Counted from the stretch's first letter, positions 5,982 through 14,509 are shown. The stretch: 18,294 nt of DNA from Candidatus Aerophobota bacterium (GCA_030616535.1 JAUWXE010000011.1:1-18294); one strand, 5' to 3'. The notes: a model not told the origin generated them from the letters alone. Numbers and translations are program-made.

Positions 5982-8435
5982 ATGTTTAATAGATTTACCG
6001 AGCGAGCAAGAAGGGTGATTTTGTTAGCTAGAGAAGAGGCCAAACGATTAGATCACGACTATCTAGGAACGGAACATATTCTTTTGGGACTGATTCGAGA
6101 AGGAGAGGGAGTTGGAGCTACCGCCCTGCAAAATTTAGGAGTAGACCTGGCTCGTGTTAGGCAGGAAGTGGAGAAAGCAGTTGGTAGAGGGGGGGGAGCA
6201 CTATTTTTAGGTCAGATTCCCTTTACTCCTCGAGCTAAAAAAGTATTGGAGCTAGCAGTAACGGAAGCCAGAACCTTGGGTCATAGCTATATTGGAACAG
6301 AGCATCTTCTTCTAGGATTAATCAGAGAAGGGGAAGGAGTGGCTGCTCAGATTCTTACCAATTTAGGAGCCGATCTAGAAAAGGTGAGGGAGGAGGTGGT
6401 AAGTCTGCTGGGAGGAGAGAAGGTTCCTTTCCAACAAGTAGCTCAGCCCAGTAAAACTCCTGCCCTGGATAGATTCGGGCGTGACCTTACTCAACTAGCC
6501 AGAAACGGAGAGTTAGATCCAGTAATAGGTAGAGAGAAAGAGATTGAGCGTGTAATTCAAATCCTTTCTCGCCGAACCAAGAATAATCCGGTACTTATAG
6601 GAGAAGCAGGGGTAGGGAAAACAGCTATTACCGAGGGATTGGCTCAGAAGATTGTGCAGGGATCCCTTCCAGAACCTTTGTTAAATAGACGAGTGGTGAC
6701 AATTGAACTGGGGGGGATAGTCGCCGGAACCAAGTATCGAGGAGAGTTTGAGAAGAGGATGGAGAGGATATTAAATGAGATTCGAAAGGCCAAGAATATA
6801 ATTCTTTTCATTGACGAGGTGCATACCTTGGTCGGAGCAGGGGCAGCCGAAGGAGCTATCGACGCCTCTAATATTCTTAAACCGGCTCTTGCCCGAGGAG
6901 AATTACAATGTATAGGAGCTACTACTTTAAATGAGTATAGAAAGTATATTGAGCGAGATGAGGCTCTGGAGAGAAGATTTCAGCCGGTAATGGTGAACGA
7001 GCCCACAGTCAAGGAAACTATAGAGATTCTAAGGGGTCTGAGAGACAAATATGAGGCTTTTCATCGAGTCAAAATAACCGACGAGGCTCTGGTAGCAGCA
7101 GCTAAACTTTCCTATAGATATATTCAGGATAGATTTCTCCCCGATAAAGCCATTGATGTGATGGATGAGGCTGCAGCCAGGATAAGACTGCAAAGTAGTA
7201 CCCGTCCTAAGGAGCTTAAGAAAATTGAGGCAGAATTAGAGCAGCTTCGGAAAGAAAAGGAAGCCGCGGTTAAAACACAAGAGTTTGAAAAAGCGGCAAA
7301 TCTGAGGGATAAAGAAAAGAATTTGAAACAGTCCTTAAGTAAGGAAAAGTCTCAATGGAAGGTGGGTAAGGGTAAGAAAGGGGAGAAGGAGAAGGTAACA
7401 GAAAGAGATGCTGCCTACATTGTTTCTAGCTGGACCAATATTCCTCTGCGTGACTTAACTGAAGCTGAATCTAAAAGACTTCTACGTATGGAAGAGGTTT
7501 TGCATAAGAGAATGGTAGGACAGGAAGAGGCTATAAGAGCAATATCTCAGTCCATTCGAAGGGCTCAGGCCGGAGTGAAGAATATTAAGCGACCCATTGG
7601 TGTCTTTATGTTCTTAGGTCCTACCGGGGTAGGCAAGACGGAATTGGCCAGGAGTTTAGCTGAGTTTCTCTTTGGAGACGAAGATGCCCTCATCCGTCTT
7701 GATATGTCTGAATACATGGAGAAATTCACCGTGAGTCGTCTTACCGGTGCTCCTCCCGGGTATGTGGGATATGAAGAAGGAGGGGAATTAACAGAAAAGG
7801 TGAGACGGCGTCCCTATTCAGTAATTCTCCTCGATGAGATAGAAAAGGCTCATCCTGACGTGTTTAATATTCTCCTTCAGATAATGGATGATGGAAGGCT
7901 ATCTGACAATCTGGGTCATACAGTAGACTTTCGCAATGCTGTTTTGATTATGACTTCTAATTTGGGGGCCGATCAGATTATCAGTGGATCTAGCCTAGGA
8001 TTTCAAGCAGAGAAGGAAGGAGGAATGTCTTACGAGGAGATGAAGGGTAAGGTTACCTCCGAGTTAAAACGTAGCTTCCGACCCGAATTTCTAAATAGAT
8101 TAGATGAGGTAATTGTCTTCCATGCTTTAACTAAAGATGAGATTAAAAAGATAGTCGATTTAATGTTGGCAGAAGAAAAGAAATTACTAGAGGAAAAGGA
8201 GGTAAACTTAGAGGTTACCAAAGAGGCAAGGGACTTTATTGCTCAGGAGGGATATGATCCCGATTTTGGAGCAAGACCCTTGCGTCGAGCCATCCAGAGG
8301 CTAATTGAAAATCGCCTCTCCGAGGAAATCCTGCAGGGTAGGTTTAAAACAGGAGATACCATTGTGGTAGGGATAAAGGCTGGGAAGATTACTTTTGATA
8401 AGAAAGAGAAAAATAAGACCAGAGTTAAAGATTAA
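5982..8435 (+). CDS. clpC: ATP-dependent Clp protease ATP-binding subunit ClpC
   Basis: An 817-residue Hsp100 unfoldase that feeds proteins to ClpP. Order: two Clp_N repeats (about 3-70 and 78-145, each with GTEH and LGLIREGEGV), AAA1 with Walker A GEAGVGKT at 207-214 and DEVHTLVGAG, a UVR-type coiled middle segment (about 417-452), AAA2 with Walker A GPTGVGKT at 546-553 and LLDEIEKAHPD, and the C-terminal YDPDFGARPLRRAIQ. The LGF tripeptide at 672-674 fits the ClpP-docking loop, so it should act with ClpP. The single UVR segment and the length mark ClpC rather than ClpB. The family starts MFxRFTERA, so the ATG at 5982 with GAGG 8 bases upstream is preferred to the in-frame GTG at 5973. No ctsR, mcsA or mcsB lies beside it, unlike in Firmicutes. 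Confidence 0.95.
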   Translation: MFNRFTERARRVILLAREEAKRLDHDYLGTEHILLGLIREGEGVGATALQNLGVDLARVRQEVEKAVGRGGGALFLGQIPFTPRAKKVLELAVTEARTLGHSYIGTEHLLLGLIREGEGVAAQILTNLGADLEKVREEVVSLLGGEKVPFQQVAQPSKTPALDRFGRDLTQLARNGELDPVIGREKEIERVIQILSRRTKNNPVLIGEAGVGKTAITEGLAQKIVQGSLPEPLLNRRVVTIELGGIVAGTKYRGEFEKRMERILNEIRKAKNIILFIDEVHTLVGAGAAEGAIDASNILKPALARGELQCIGATTLNEYRKYIERDEALERRFQPVMVNEPTVKETIEILRGLRDKYEAFHRVKITDEALVAAAKLSYRYIQDRFLPDKAIDVMDEAAARIRLQSSTRPKELKKIEAELEQLRKEKEAAVKTQEFEKAANLRDKEKNLKQSLSKEKSQWKVGKGKKGEKEKVTERDAAYIVSSWTNIPLRDLTEAESKRLLRMEEVLHKRMVGQEEAIRAISQSIRRAQAGVKNIKRPIGVFMFLGPTGVGKTELARSLAEFLFGDEDALIRLDMSEYMEKFTVSRLTGAPPGYVGYEEGGELTEKVRRRPYSVILLDEIEKAHPDVFNILLQIMDDGRLSDNLGHTVDFRNAVLIMTSNLGADQIISGSSLGFQAEKEGGMSYEEMKGKVTSELKRSFRPEFLNRLDEVIVFHALTKDEIKKIVDLMLAEEKKLLEEKEVNLEVTKEARDFIAQEGYDPDFGARPLRRAIQRLIENRLSEEILQGRFKTGDTIVVGIKAGKITFDKKEKNKTRVKD

Positions 8436-8483
8436 GTCTGCCTAAGTAAATTACGAGCTCTATTATTAGAGAAAGGCTAGTAG

Positions 8484-10733
8484 ATGAAAAATGCTGTGTG
8501 CCCCCTCTATGGCCAAAAAGAGGGGGTTTTTGTTAAGAAAATAGGGGGAACGTTAATTTTAGCTGGTTTGTTGGCGGTTTTCTTCTTATCAGGATCGGTG
8601 GCTCAAACCTCTCCCATCATCCGGGAAATTCAGATTCAAGGAAATGAGCATACCAAGACTGAGAAGATAAAAGAGGTGATAAAAAGTAGAATAGGCGAGC
8701 TCTTATCAGAGGAGACCGTAAGGGAGGATATGCAGGCAATATATGAGATGGGTCTTTTTTCAAGCCTTAAAGCCTTAAAAGAAGAAGTAACCGATGGAGT
8801 AAAGCTCGTCTTCCAGGTTAAGGAAAATGAAGAAATTGCCGAGATTGAAATTAAAGGAGTCGGTAGAAGAGAGAAAAAAAAGATCAAGAGCCTGATTACT
8901 TTTAAGGAAGGAGAGTTATGGAATTTTAAAAAGATAAAGGAAACTCGTGACAAGATTCTGAAATTTTATAATAAAAAAGGCTATTTTTCTACTTCGGTAG
9001 ATCTCTTTCAAATCGAATTAGAGAAAAATAGGTGTAAGGCTATTCTCAGCGTAAAAAAAGGCCGTAGAACTAGAGTAAGGAAGGTAGTAATCGAAGGTAA
9101 CACTGTTCTTTCTGATAGGAAGATAAGAAGATCCATGAAGACAAGATTCCGGAGCTTTTTCGACTCTAAGACCTTAGATTTAGATAAGGATCTAGAAAAA
9201 ATTGTTGGCCTTTATCAGAAAAAAGGGTATTACTTTGCTTATTTTAACCCCCCAAGGTTTGAGTTCTTTACCAAAGGAAAAACCCATTGGGTGAGAGTCT
9301 TTCTGGAAATAGTGGAGGATAAAAAATTTTCCGTCTCAGAAGTTGAGATAAAAGGAAACCGCGTCTTTCCCACTTCTAAAATTCTGTCTCAACTACGACC
9401 GGGGAAGGGAGAAATCTTTGTGCCAACTTATCTTGAAGAAAGTTTGGAGAGCCTTCGAGATAAATATGGAGAGAAAGGTTACATATATGCTCACCTTAAG
9501 CCGGATCTGGGATTTGATAGGGAAGCCGGCAAGGTAAAGATCCTGCTTCAAATAGATGAGGGCTCGCTAGCGAAAACAGGAAAAATCAAAATAGAGGGGA
9601 ATACTTTTACCAAAGAAAGAGTTTTCAGACACACTCTTCTTCTTAAAGAAGGGGATATTCTTAACTCCCATAAGCTCAGAGAAGGATGGCGCAGACTCTA
9701 TAATCTAGGTTTTTTTGAGAAGGTAGAAATCGAGCCTCTCTTTACCTCTTCCTCCACAGTAGATTTGTTAGTCAAAGTCAAGGAGGCCGAGCAAAGAGGG
9801 CAGATTCTTTTAGGAGCAGGATATAGTTCGGTTTCCGGGCTGGAAGGACATATTCAGCTGTCTAAAGATAATCTAGGGGGAGTAGGAAAAAAGGTTGAAC
9901 TGGACTGGAAATTTGGAAAAAAAAGAAGCGACTATGATATTAGTTATATAGATAGGTGGTGGAGGGATAGTGCTCTGAGACTGGAGTGCGACCTCTACAA
10001 CTTGCTCCACAAATATTACGAAGCTGAAGGGGCCTACCAAAAGAAAAGAATAGGAGGAAAGATAGGGTTGGGATGGCCTATCTGGAAGAATATGCAGATT
10101 TCGACTCGATTAAGGAATGAAAAGGTGACCATTAGCCAGATAGAGGGAGAACCTCTTCCCGAGGATCTCGAGTTAGATGTGGGGTCAAAAATCGAGCGCA
10201 GCCTGGAACTTATGCTGGATAGAAATACCAGAGTTAGAGATGAGGCCTTCAACCCTTACCAGGGATCCTACAGTTATTTTTTGGTGGAAAAAACTGGAGG
10301 ATTTTTGGGAGGAGATCTCGACTTTACCAAGTATAAGGCGGAATGGCGAGGATATCTGAGGAGAGGCGAATTTTGGAAATCACCCATACTTGCCTATCGT
10401 CTGGGAGGAAAATGGGGAGAGGATCTTCCCTTTTATGAGCAGTTTTACCTGGGAGGTTTGGAAACCCTGCGGGGCTACGAAGAAAATGAATTCAAGGGGG
10501 ATAAAGCGGCTCTAGCGAGTTTAGAACTAAGAATTCCCCTCACCAAGGAGCTCTTAGGCTCTTTATTTGTAGATGCAGGAAAAGCATGGAGTGAAGGTTC
10601 GTCGATAGAAGATTTTAAGGTAGGTTGGGGATTCGGGATAAGACTCAAGACTCCCCTAGGACTTATTCGGTTAAATTATGGAGTAGGGGAGAAAGAAGAA
10701 AGATTCTATTTTGGTATGGGTGAGGGTTTTTAG
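8484..10733 (+). CDS. bamA: Outer membrane protein assembly factor BamA (Omp85)
   Basis: A 749-residue Omp85 protein that inserts beta-barrel proteins into the outer membrane. A hydrophobic stretch, GGTLILAGLLAVFFLSGSVA (21-40), followed by Gln-Thr-Ser, looks like a cleavable signal peptide. Five POTRA repeats follow at about 45-115, 118-193, 197-279, 283-360 and 364-434, several with (I/V)xGN. The 16-strand barrel region (437-749) has the conserved LRGYEENEF (RGY at 663-665) and ends in Phe, as expected of a beta-signal. The ATG at 8484 has AAAGG 7 bases upstream. This gives an unusually long 19-residue segment before the hydrophobic core, encoded by the terminator hairpin. The only other in-frame starts nearby are GTG 8496 and TTG 8568/8571, and the TTGs would destroy the signal peptide. 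It shows the host has an outer membrane. Confidence 0.93.
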   Translation: MKNAVCPLYGQKEGVFVKKIGGTLILAGLLAVFFLSGSVAQTSPIIREIQIQGNEHTKTEKIKEVIKSRIGELLSEETVREDMQAIYEMGLFSSLKALKEEVTDGVKLVFQVKENEEIAEIEIKGVGRREKKKIKSLITFKEGELWNFKKIKETRDKILKFYNKKGYFSTSVDLFQIELEKNRCKAILSVKKGRRTRVRKVVIEGNTVLSDRKIRRSMKTRFRSFFDSKTLDLDKDLEKIVGLYQKKGYYFAYFNPPRFEFFTKGKTHWVRVFLEIVEDKKFSVSEVEIKGNRVFPTSKILSQLRPGKGEIFVPTYLEESLESLRDKYGEKGYIYAHLKPDLGFDREAGKVKILLQIDEGSLAKTGKIKIEGNTFTKERVFRHTLLLKEGDILNSHKLREGWRRLYNLGFFEKVEIEPLFTSSSTVDLLVKVKEAEQRGQILLGAGYSSVSGLEGHIQLSKDNLGGVGKKVELDWKFGKKRSDYDISYIDRWWRDSALRLECDLYNLLHKYYEAEGAYQKKRIGGKIGLGWPIWKNMQISTRLRNEKVTISQIEGEPLPEDLELDVGSKIERSLELMLDRNTRVRDEAFNPYQGSYSYFLVEKTGGFLGGDLDFTKYKAEWRGYLRRGEFWKSPILAYRLGGKWGEDLPFYEQFYLGGLETLRGYEENEFKGDKAALASLELRIPLTKELLGSLFVDAGKAWSEGSSIEDFKVGWGFGIRLKTPLGLIRLNYGVGEKEERFYFGMGEGF
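8501..8531 (+). terminator. Strong intrinsic terminator for clpC, inside the 5' end of bamA
   Basis: CCCCCTCT (8501-8508) pairs perfectly with AGAGGGGG (8519-8526) around a 10-base loop, followed directly by TTTTT (8527-8531). The stem is GC-rich and the T-run is in the right place. The structure lies 66 bases after the clpC stop but within codons 6-16 of the bamA frame as it must be read from the available start codons. Confidence 0.75.
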
Positions 10734-10740
10734 TGGAAAA

Positions 10741-11394
10741 ATGGAAAGATTAAGTGTGCTTGATTTAGGATTAAAAGATTATCAACAATCCTGGATTTTC
10801 CAGGAGAGGTTGGTGGAAAGGAGAATTTGCGGTCAAACAGAAGATAGTTTAATTCTAGTGGAACATCTTCCCGTAATCACTCTGGGCCGACAGGGAAAAA
10901 AAGAAGATATTCTGGCCTCACCGGAGTTTCTTCACCAGAAAAAAATCTCCCTTTTCCATGTAAATAGAGGGGGGAGGGTGACTTTCCACGGGCCAGGCCA
11001 ACTGGTTGCCTATCCCATACTCGATCTCAGTCTTGACCAAAAGGACATTCACCACTATATAAGAAATTTAGAAAAAGTAGTCATAAGATCTTTGGATAAA
11101 CTGGGGATTGAGGGAAGATCTATTTCAGGGTATACCGGGGTGTGGGTAGGAAAAAAGAAAATAGCCAGCATTGGAATAGGGGTAAAGAGATGGATTACCT
11201 ATCACGGGTTATCTCTAAATGTAAATATTGATCTTTCCTATTTTTCTTTGATTAATTCTTGCGGTCTTAATGAGAATGGCATGACTTCTTTAGCTGAAAT
11301 TCTTTCCTCCGAGGTGCAAATGGATACCGTGAAAAGCCTTTTTGTGAATGCCTTTTGCGAGGTATTCCTAAGGATTCCCTGTGGCTGGCGGTGA
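10741..11394 (+). CDS. lipB: Octanoyl-[acyl carrier protein]:protein N-octanoyltransferase LipB
   Basis: A 217-residue enzyme that moves the octanoyl group from acyl carrier protein to lipoyl domains (pyruvate dehydrogenase, glycine cleavage H protein), before LipA adds sulfur. Visible: LGRQGKKEDI, GGRVTFHGPGQLVAYPI with His83, KKIASIGIGVKRWITYHGLS with Lys140, and INSCGLNENGMTSL with Cys174. The Lys-Cys spacing (34) equals that of the catalytic pair in E. coli LipB. The ATG at 10741 gives the family start MERLSVLDLGLKDYQ. A TTG at 10711 would add ten residues and overlap bamA. It is 7 bases after the bamA stop and 4 bases before rsmD, so it belongs to the bamA transcription unit. lipA is not in the window. 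Confidence 0.94.
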   Translation: MERLSVLDLGLKDYQQSWIFQERLVERRICGQTEDSLILVEHLPVITLGRQGKKEDILASPEFLHQKKISLFHVNRGGRVTFHGPGQLVAYPILDLSLDQKDIHHYIRNLEKVVIRSLDKLGIEGRSISGYTGVWVGKKKIASIGIGVKRWITYHGLSLNVNIDLSYFSLINSCGLNENGMTSLAEILSSEVQMDTVKSLFVNAFCEVFLRIPCGWR

Positions 11395-11398
11395 AAAA

Positions 11399-11944
11399 AT
11401 GAGGATTACCGGAGGAGTGACAAGGGGAAGGTCGATAAGGACTCCCAAGGGTAAAGCTACTCGGCCTCTTCTTTCTCGAATAAGAAAGTCCCTTTTTGAT
11501 GTTATAGGTGAGAGGATTCAGAGAAGCCATTTTCTTGATCTTTATTCTGGATCAGGTGCAGTGGGGATCGAGGCCCTAAGCAGGGGAGCAGAAATCACAG
11601 TTTTTGTAGAAAAGGATAAGATCTCAGTCGAGACGATAAGAGAAAACCTTGCCTCTTGCAATTTTTCATCCCCATCAAAAATCTGGCAGAAAGATGTCCT
11701 TACCTTTCTGCCGCATCTTTTAGAAAAAGAAAGATTTGACTTTATTTTTATTGCTCCTCCTTATTATCAGGGATTGCAGGATCGCACTCTCAATATTATA
11801 GAAAGGGAAAATATAGGAAGAAGCTGGATTATAGTGCAGCACTCACCCCGGGAAAAAGTTAACTTAAGTCGAAAAAATATCAAAATGTTTAAGCAGAGAA
11901 GATATGGAGACACGATTTTGAGCTTCCTTGATAAAAATGGGTAA
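11399..11944 (+). CDS. rsmD: 16S rRNA (guanine-966-N2)-methyltransferase RsmD family
   Basis: A 181-residue SAM-dependent methyltransferase expected to methylate G966 of 16S rRNA. The N-terminus MRITGGVTRGRSIRTPKG followed by TRPLLSRIRKSLF matches RsmD. The SAM motif is FLDLYSGSGAVGIEALSRGA (45-64) with acidic EKD after it (71-73). The catalytic motif, normally DPPY or DPPF, reads IAPPYY, so Ala119 replaces Asp. From memory, APP variants exist in some RsmD-like proteins, so this may not mean loss of activity. The start at ATG 11399 gives the family N-terminus. The GTG at 11381 would overlap lipB. It overlaps the uvrC ATG by 8 bases, suggesting translational coupling. Confidence 0.88.
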   Translation: MRITGGVTRGRSIRTPKGKATRPLLSRIRKSLFDVIGERIQRSHFLDLYSGSGAVGIEALSRGAEITVFVEKDKISVETIRENLASCNFSSPSKIWQKDVLTFLPHLLEKERFDFIFIAPPYYQGLQDRTLNIIERENIGRSWIIVQHSPREKVNLSRKNIKMFKQRRYGDTILSFLDKNG

Positions 11945-13805
11945 TATTCAAAGAAAAACTATTAATTGTTCGTTCCAGGGTTCTCAAGGGAAAGAGTCCT
12001 CCTTGAGTGTTTTGACTTTAGAAAAAAAACTAAATCGCCTGCCCGACTCGCCGGGGATCTACCTTTTAAAGGATAAAAAGGGAGAGGTTTTATATGTAGG
12101 TAAGGCCCTTTCTCTTAAAAAGAGAGTCCGCTCTTATTTTCAAAGAACGAGCTTTTCTCCCAGAATTCACTCGCTGGTGGGTCAAATCAAGGATTTGGAA
12201 TGGGTAATTACCGATTCCGAGGCAGAGGCCTTTCTATTAGAGTCTAATTTGATAAAACACCATCGCCCCTGGTACAACATCCAGCTCAGAGACGACAAAT
12301 CCTATCCCTACATTAAACTCACCACTTATGAGTCTTTTCCCCGAGTCTTTCTAACTCGCAGCCCCAAAGAGGACGGTTCTCTTTACTTTGGTCCCTATAC
12401 TAACGTCAAAGCAGCCAAAAGGAGTTTGGGGTTGATCCACCGTCTTTTTCCCTTGCGCAGATGCAAAGGAAAATTTAAGTTAAGATCTAGACCCTGCCTC
12501 AATTATCACATAAAGGAGTGTAGTGGTCCCTGCCTGAAAAAAATTAGCGCACGAGAATACGGCTTTCTGGCCAGGGGAGTTTCTCTTTTCCTTCAAGGAC
12601 ATTATGAGAGTTTGCTTTCTCAGTTAGAAAAGGAGATGGAAGAGGCAGGTCGGGATGAAAGATTTGAAAGAGCAGCAAAATTGAGGGATTTGATCAGAGC
12701 TATTCATAGGATTGGTCAGACTCAGAAGGTGGCTTCTTTCCCTGGAGGGGATAGAGACCTGATCGGTGTTGCTTATGATAATGAAGAGGCCTGTGTAGTT
12801 GCCTTTCAGATCCGAGAGGGGAAATTGGTGGGTAAGAGACATTTTCTGCTCAAGACGGGGGAGGAAGATGAAGGAGAAGACATATTGTCCTTTTTCGTCA
12901 AGCAATACTATGCCAAAGTTTCCTTTATTCCCCCCGAGATTCTCCTTCAGTATGAAATAACCGATCAGGCTGCAATTAACCGGTGGCTTTCGGAAAGACG
13001 GAGAGGCAAAGTTAAGCTGGATGTTCCCCAAAGAGGAAGGAAATTAAAGCTCATGCAGTTGGTGATAAAAAATGCTCGTCTCATTTTGCAACAGGAGAGA
13101 GGCAAAGAAAAAGACGAGGCTCTCCTGCAACTAAAAAACTACTTAGATCTAAAGGAAAAGCCTTCTCTCATTGAGGGGTTCGACATCTCTAATATAAGGG
13201 GAAAAGAAGCTACCGGGTCAGTAGTTGTTTTTCGAGAGGGCAAGGCCGAAAGATCCAGCTATCGAAGATTTAAGATTAAGACGGTCAAGGGAATAGATGA
13301 TTTTGCTATGCTTTCCGAAGTGATAAAACGACGTTATCAAAGATCATTAAAAGAAAGACATCCTCTTCCTCATCTTATTTTGATAGATGGAGGGAAAGGG
13401 CAATTATCTTCCTCTTTGAAAACGCTCAAGGAGCTGGGTCTAGATCATCTTTCTCTGGTAGGGTTGGCCAAAGAATTTGAGGAGGTTTATCTTCCCTTTA
13501 GATCTCTTCCCCTCGATATTCCTCATGAATCAGTTGCTTTACGGCTCTTACAGGAAATAAGGGATGAAGCTCATCGATTTGCTCATTCCTACCACAGAAA
13601 AGTTCGCCAGAAAAAAATGAGTCGCTCCTCTCTGGATGATATACCGGGGGTGGGGGAGAAAACGAAAAAGACTCTTTTAACCCATTTTAGGTCGGTCAGT
13701 CTAATAAAAAACAAAAGCTTGGAAGAATTAAAACAGATTCCCGGAATAGGAGAAAAAACAGCCAGAAGAATTCTTGAATGCCTGAGAACGTCCGAATTTC
13801 ATTAA
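11937..13805 (+). CDS. uvrC: UvrABC system protein C (excision nuclease)
   Basis: A 622-residue protein that makes both cuts around a DNA lesion in nucleotide excision repair. Order: GIY-YIG nuclease (GIY at 40-42, YVG at 53-55, Glu102 in LLESNLIK), FGPYTN, four cysteines at 176, 187, 195 and 199 with the spacing of the UvrC iron-sulfur cluster, UVR domain (about 225-258) that binds UvrB, the RNase H-like second nuclease (EGFDISNIRG with Asp416, LIDGGKGQL with Asp484), and two C-terminal helix-hairpin-helix motifs (DDIPGVGEKT, KQIPGIGEKTA). The start is uncertain. ATG 11937 overlaps rsmD and has no clear ribosome binding site. TTG 12003 or 12012 would start nearer the conserved LEKKLNRLPDSPGIY and would remove 22-25 residues of low similarity. 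uvrA and uvrB are not in the window. Confidence 0.95.
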   Translation: MGNIQRKTINCSFQGSQGKESSLSVLTLEKKLNRLPDSPGIYLLKDKKGEVLYVGKALSLKKRVRSYFQRTSFSPRIHSLVGQIKDLEWVITDSEAEAFLLESNLIKHHRPWYNIQLRDDKSYPYIKLTTYESFPRVFLTRSPKEDGSLYFGPYTNVKAAKRSLGLIHRLFPLRRCKGKFKLRSRPCLNYHIKECSGPCLKKISAREYGFLARGVSLFLQGHYESLLSQLEKEMEEAGRDERFERAAKLRDLIRAIHRIGQTQKVASFPGGDRDLIGVAYDNEEACVVAFQIREGKLVGKRHFLLKTGEEDEGEDILSFFVKQYYAKVSFIPPEILLQYEITDQAAINRWLSERRRGKVKLDVPQRGRKLKLMQLVIKNARLILQQERGKEKDEALLQLKNYLDLKEKPSLIEGFDISNIRGKEATGSVVVFREGKAERSSYRRFKIKTVKGIDDFAMLSEVIKRRYQRSLKERHPLPHLILIDGGKGQLSSSLKTLKELGLDHLSLVGLAKEFEEVYLPFRSLPLDIPHESVALRLLQEIRDEAHRFAHSYHRKVRQKKMSRSSLDDIPGVGEKTKKTLLTHFRSVSLIKNKSLEELKQIPGIGEKTARRILECLRTSEFH

Positions 13806-13839
13806 TGTCAAGACCTTGAAAGGGTTTTAAGACCACAAA

Positions 13840-14349
13840 ATGCATGATTTTTTGAAGCTAAAGTTAAGTCCCTACTGGATAGGAGCCATATCGGAGAAAA
13901 GAAAGCTGGTAAAGGTTTCCATCTGTTACAGCCAGAAAGATCTATATAGTAGTCTCAGGGTAGCTGGGAATGGGGAAACAGGATTTTCCTCCTTCCTGAA
14001 ACGGTTAAAGCAAGATCTACTCAGTTACTGGCAAGGGGAAAAGGTGGATTTTACTACTTACCCTTTAAAGCTGGATGGATATCCCCCCTTTCAAAAAAAA
14101 GTTTGGAGACTTACTCAAGAGATTCCCTATGGAGAGGTTCGTTCCTACAAGTGGATAGCGAAAAGGTTAGGCAGTAAAGGATATCGGGCTGTAGGCCAAG
14201 CTTTGACTCACAATCCCTTTCCCCTTATTATCCCCTGTCACAGGGTGATTGGAGAGGATAAAACTTTAGGAGGATATTCATCAGGGCCAGAGATTAAAAG
14301 AAAACTTTTAGCAAAAGAAGGAATTTATTTGGCTTGCCTATATGAGTAA
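13840..14349 (+). CDS. ogt: Methylated-DNA--protein-cysteine S-methyltransferase
   Basis: A 169-residue suicide DNA repair protein that takes the alkyl group from O6-alkylguanine onto its own cysteine. The C-terminal domain has FQKKVWRLTQEIPYGEVRSY (84-103, the start of the DNA-binding part), RAVGQALTHNPFPLIIPCHR (116-135) with acceptor Cys133 and Arg116 as the likely Arg finger, and GGYSSGPEIKRKLLAKEG. The N-terminal 80 residues are poorly conserved, as is usual. There is no AraC-type Ada domain, so this is the Ogt/AGT repair form rather than the adaptive-response regulator. It lies 34 bases after uvrC, probably in the same transcription unit, which groups two lesion-repair genes. The ribosome binding site is weak. 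The end of the gene contains a candidate promoter reading toward secA. Confidence 0.93.
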   Translation: MHDFLKLKLSPYWIGAISEKRKLVKVSICYSQKDLYSSLRVAGNGETGFSSFLKRLKQDLLSYWQGEKVDFTTYPLKLDGYPPFQKKVWRLTQEIPYGEVRSYKWIAKRLGSKGYRAVGQALTHNPFPLIIPCHRVIGEDKTLGGYSSGPEIKRKLLAKEGIYLACLYE

Positions 14350-14361
14350 GCATGATATAAT
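14334..14361 (+). promoter_or_regulatory. Candidate promoter for secA at the end of ogt
   Basis: TTGCCT (14334-14339), a 16-base spacer and a perfect TATAAT (14356-14361) preceded by TGA, an extended -10. It spans the end of ogt and the first bases of the gap. Transcription would start near 14368 and give secA a leader of about 250 bases. No better promoter is visible nearer to secA. Confidence 0.55.
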
Positions 14362-14364
14362 AAG

Positions 14365-14396
14365 CCACGAAAATCTTGGCAGATTTTCTCTCGTGG
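14365..14396 (+). terminator. Hairpin after ogt (possible terminator or leader stem)
   Basis: CCACGA (14365-14370) pairs with TCGTGG (14391-14396), and AAATCT (14371-14376) with AGATTT (14381-14386), around a TGGC loop and with a 4-base bulge on the 3' side (14387-14390). The tail GGGGAAAAATTTTCTTTG is not a clean T-run. It may partly stop the ogt transcript, or form the first stem of a secA leader starting at about 14368. Confidence 0.4.
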
Positions 14397-14421
14397 GGAA
14401 AAATTTTCTTTGAACCACTAG

Positions 14422-14454
14422 TTATTGAGGTATCGTAATTTCAATAATTTCTTT
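14422..14454 (+). terminator. Weak AT-rich hairpin in the ogt-secA gap
   Basis: TTATTGA (14422-14428) pairs perfectly with TCAATAA (14441-14447) around a 12-base loop and is followed by TTTCTTT. The shape fits a weak intrinsic terminator, but the stem is all A-T except for one pair, so strength is doubtful. Confidence 0.3.
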
Positions 14455-14509
14455 GAATTGTTATGAAACAAACCTCGGCAGATCAGATATCAGAAAAAAG
14501 AGGGGAGCA

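Noticed and set aside
12624..13031. 135-residue open frame on the - strand
   Set aside because: It is antisense to uvrC, which has intact motifs on both sides of it. There is no promoter or ribosome binding site of note.
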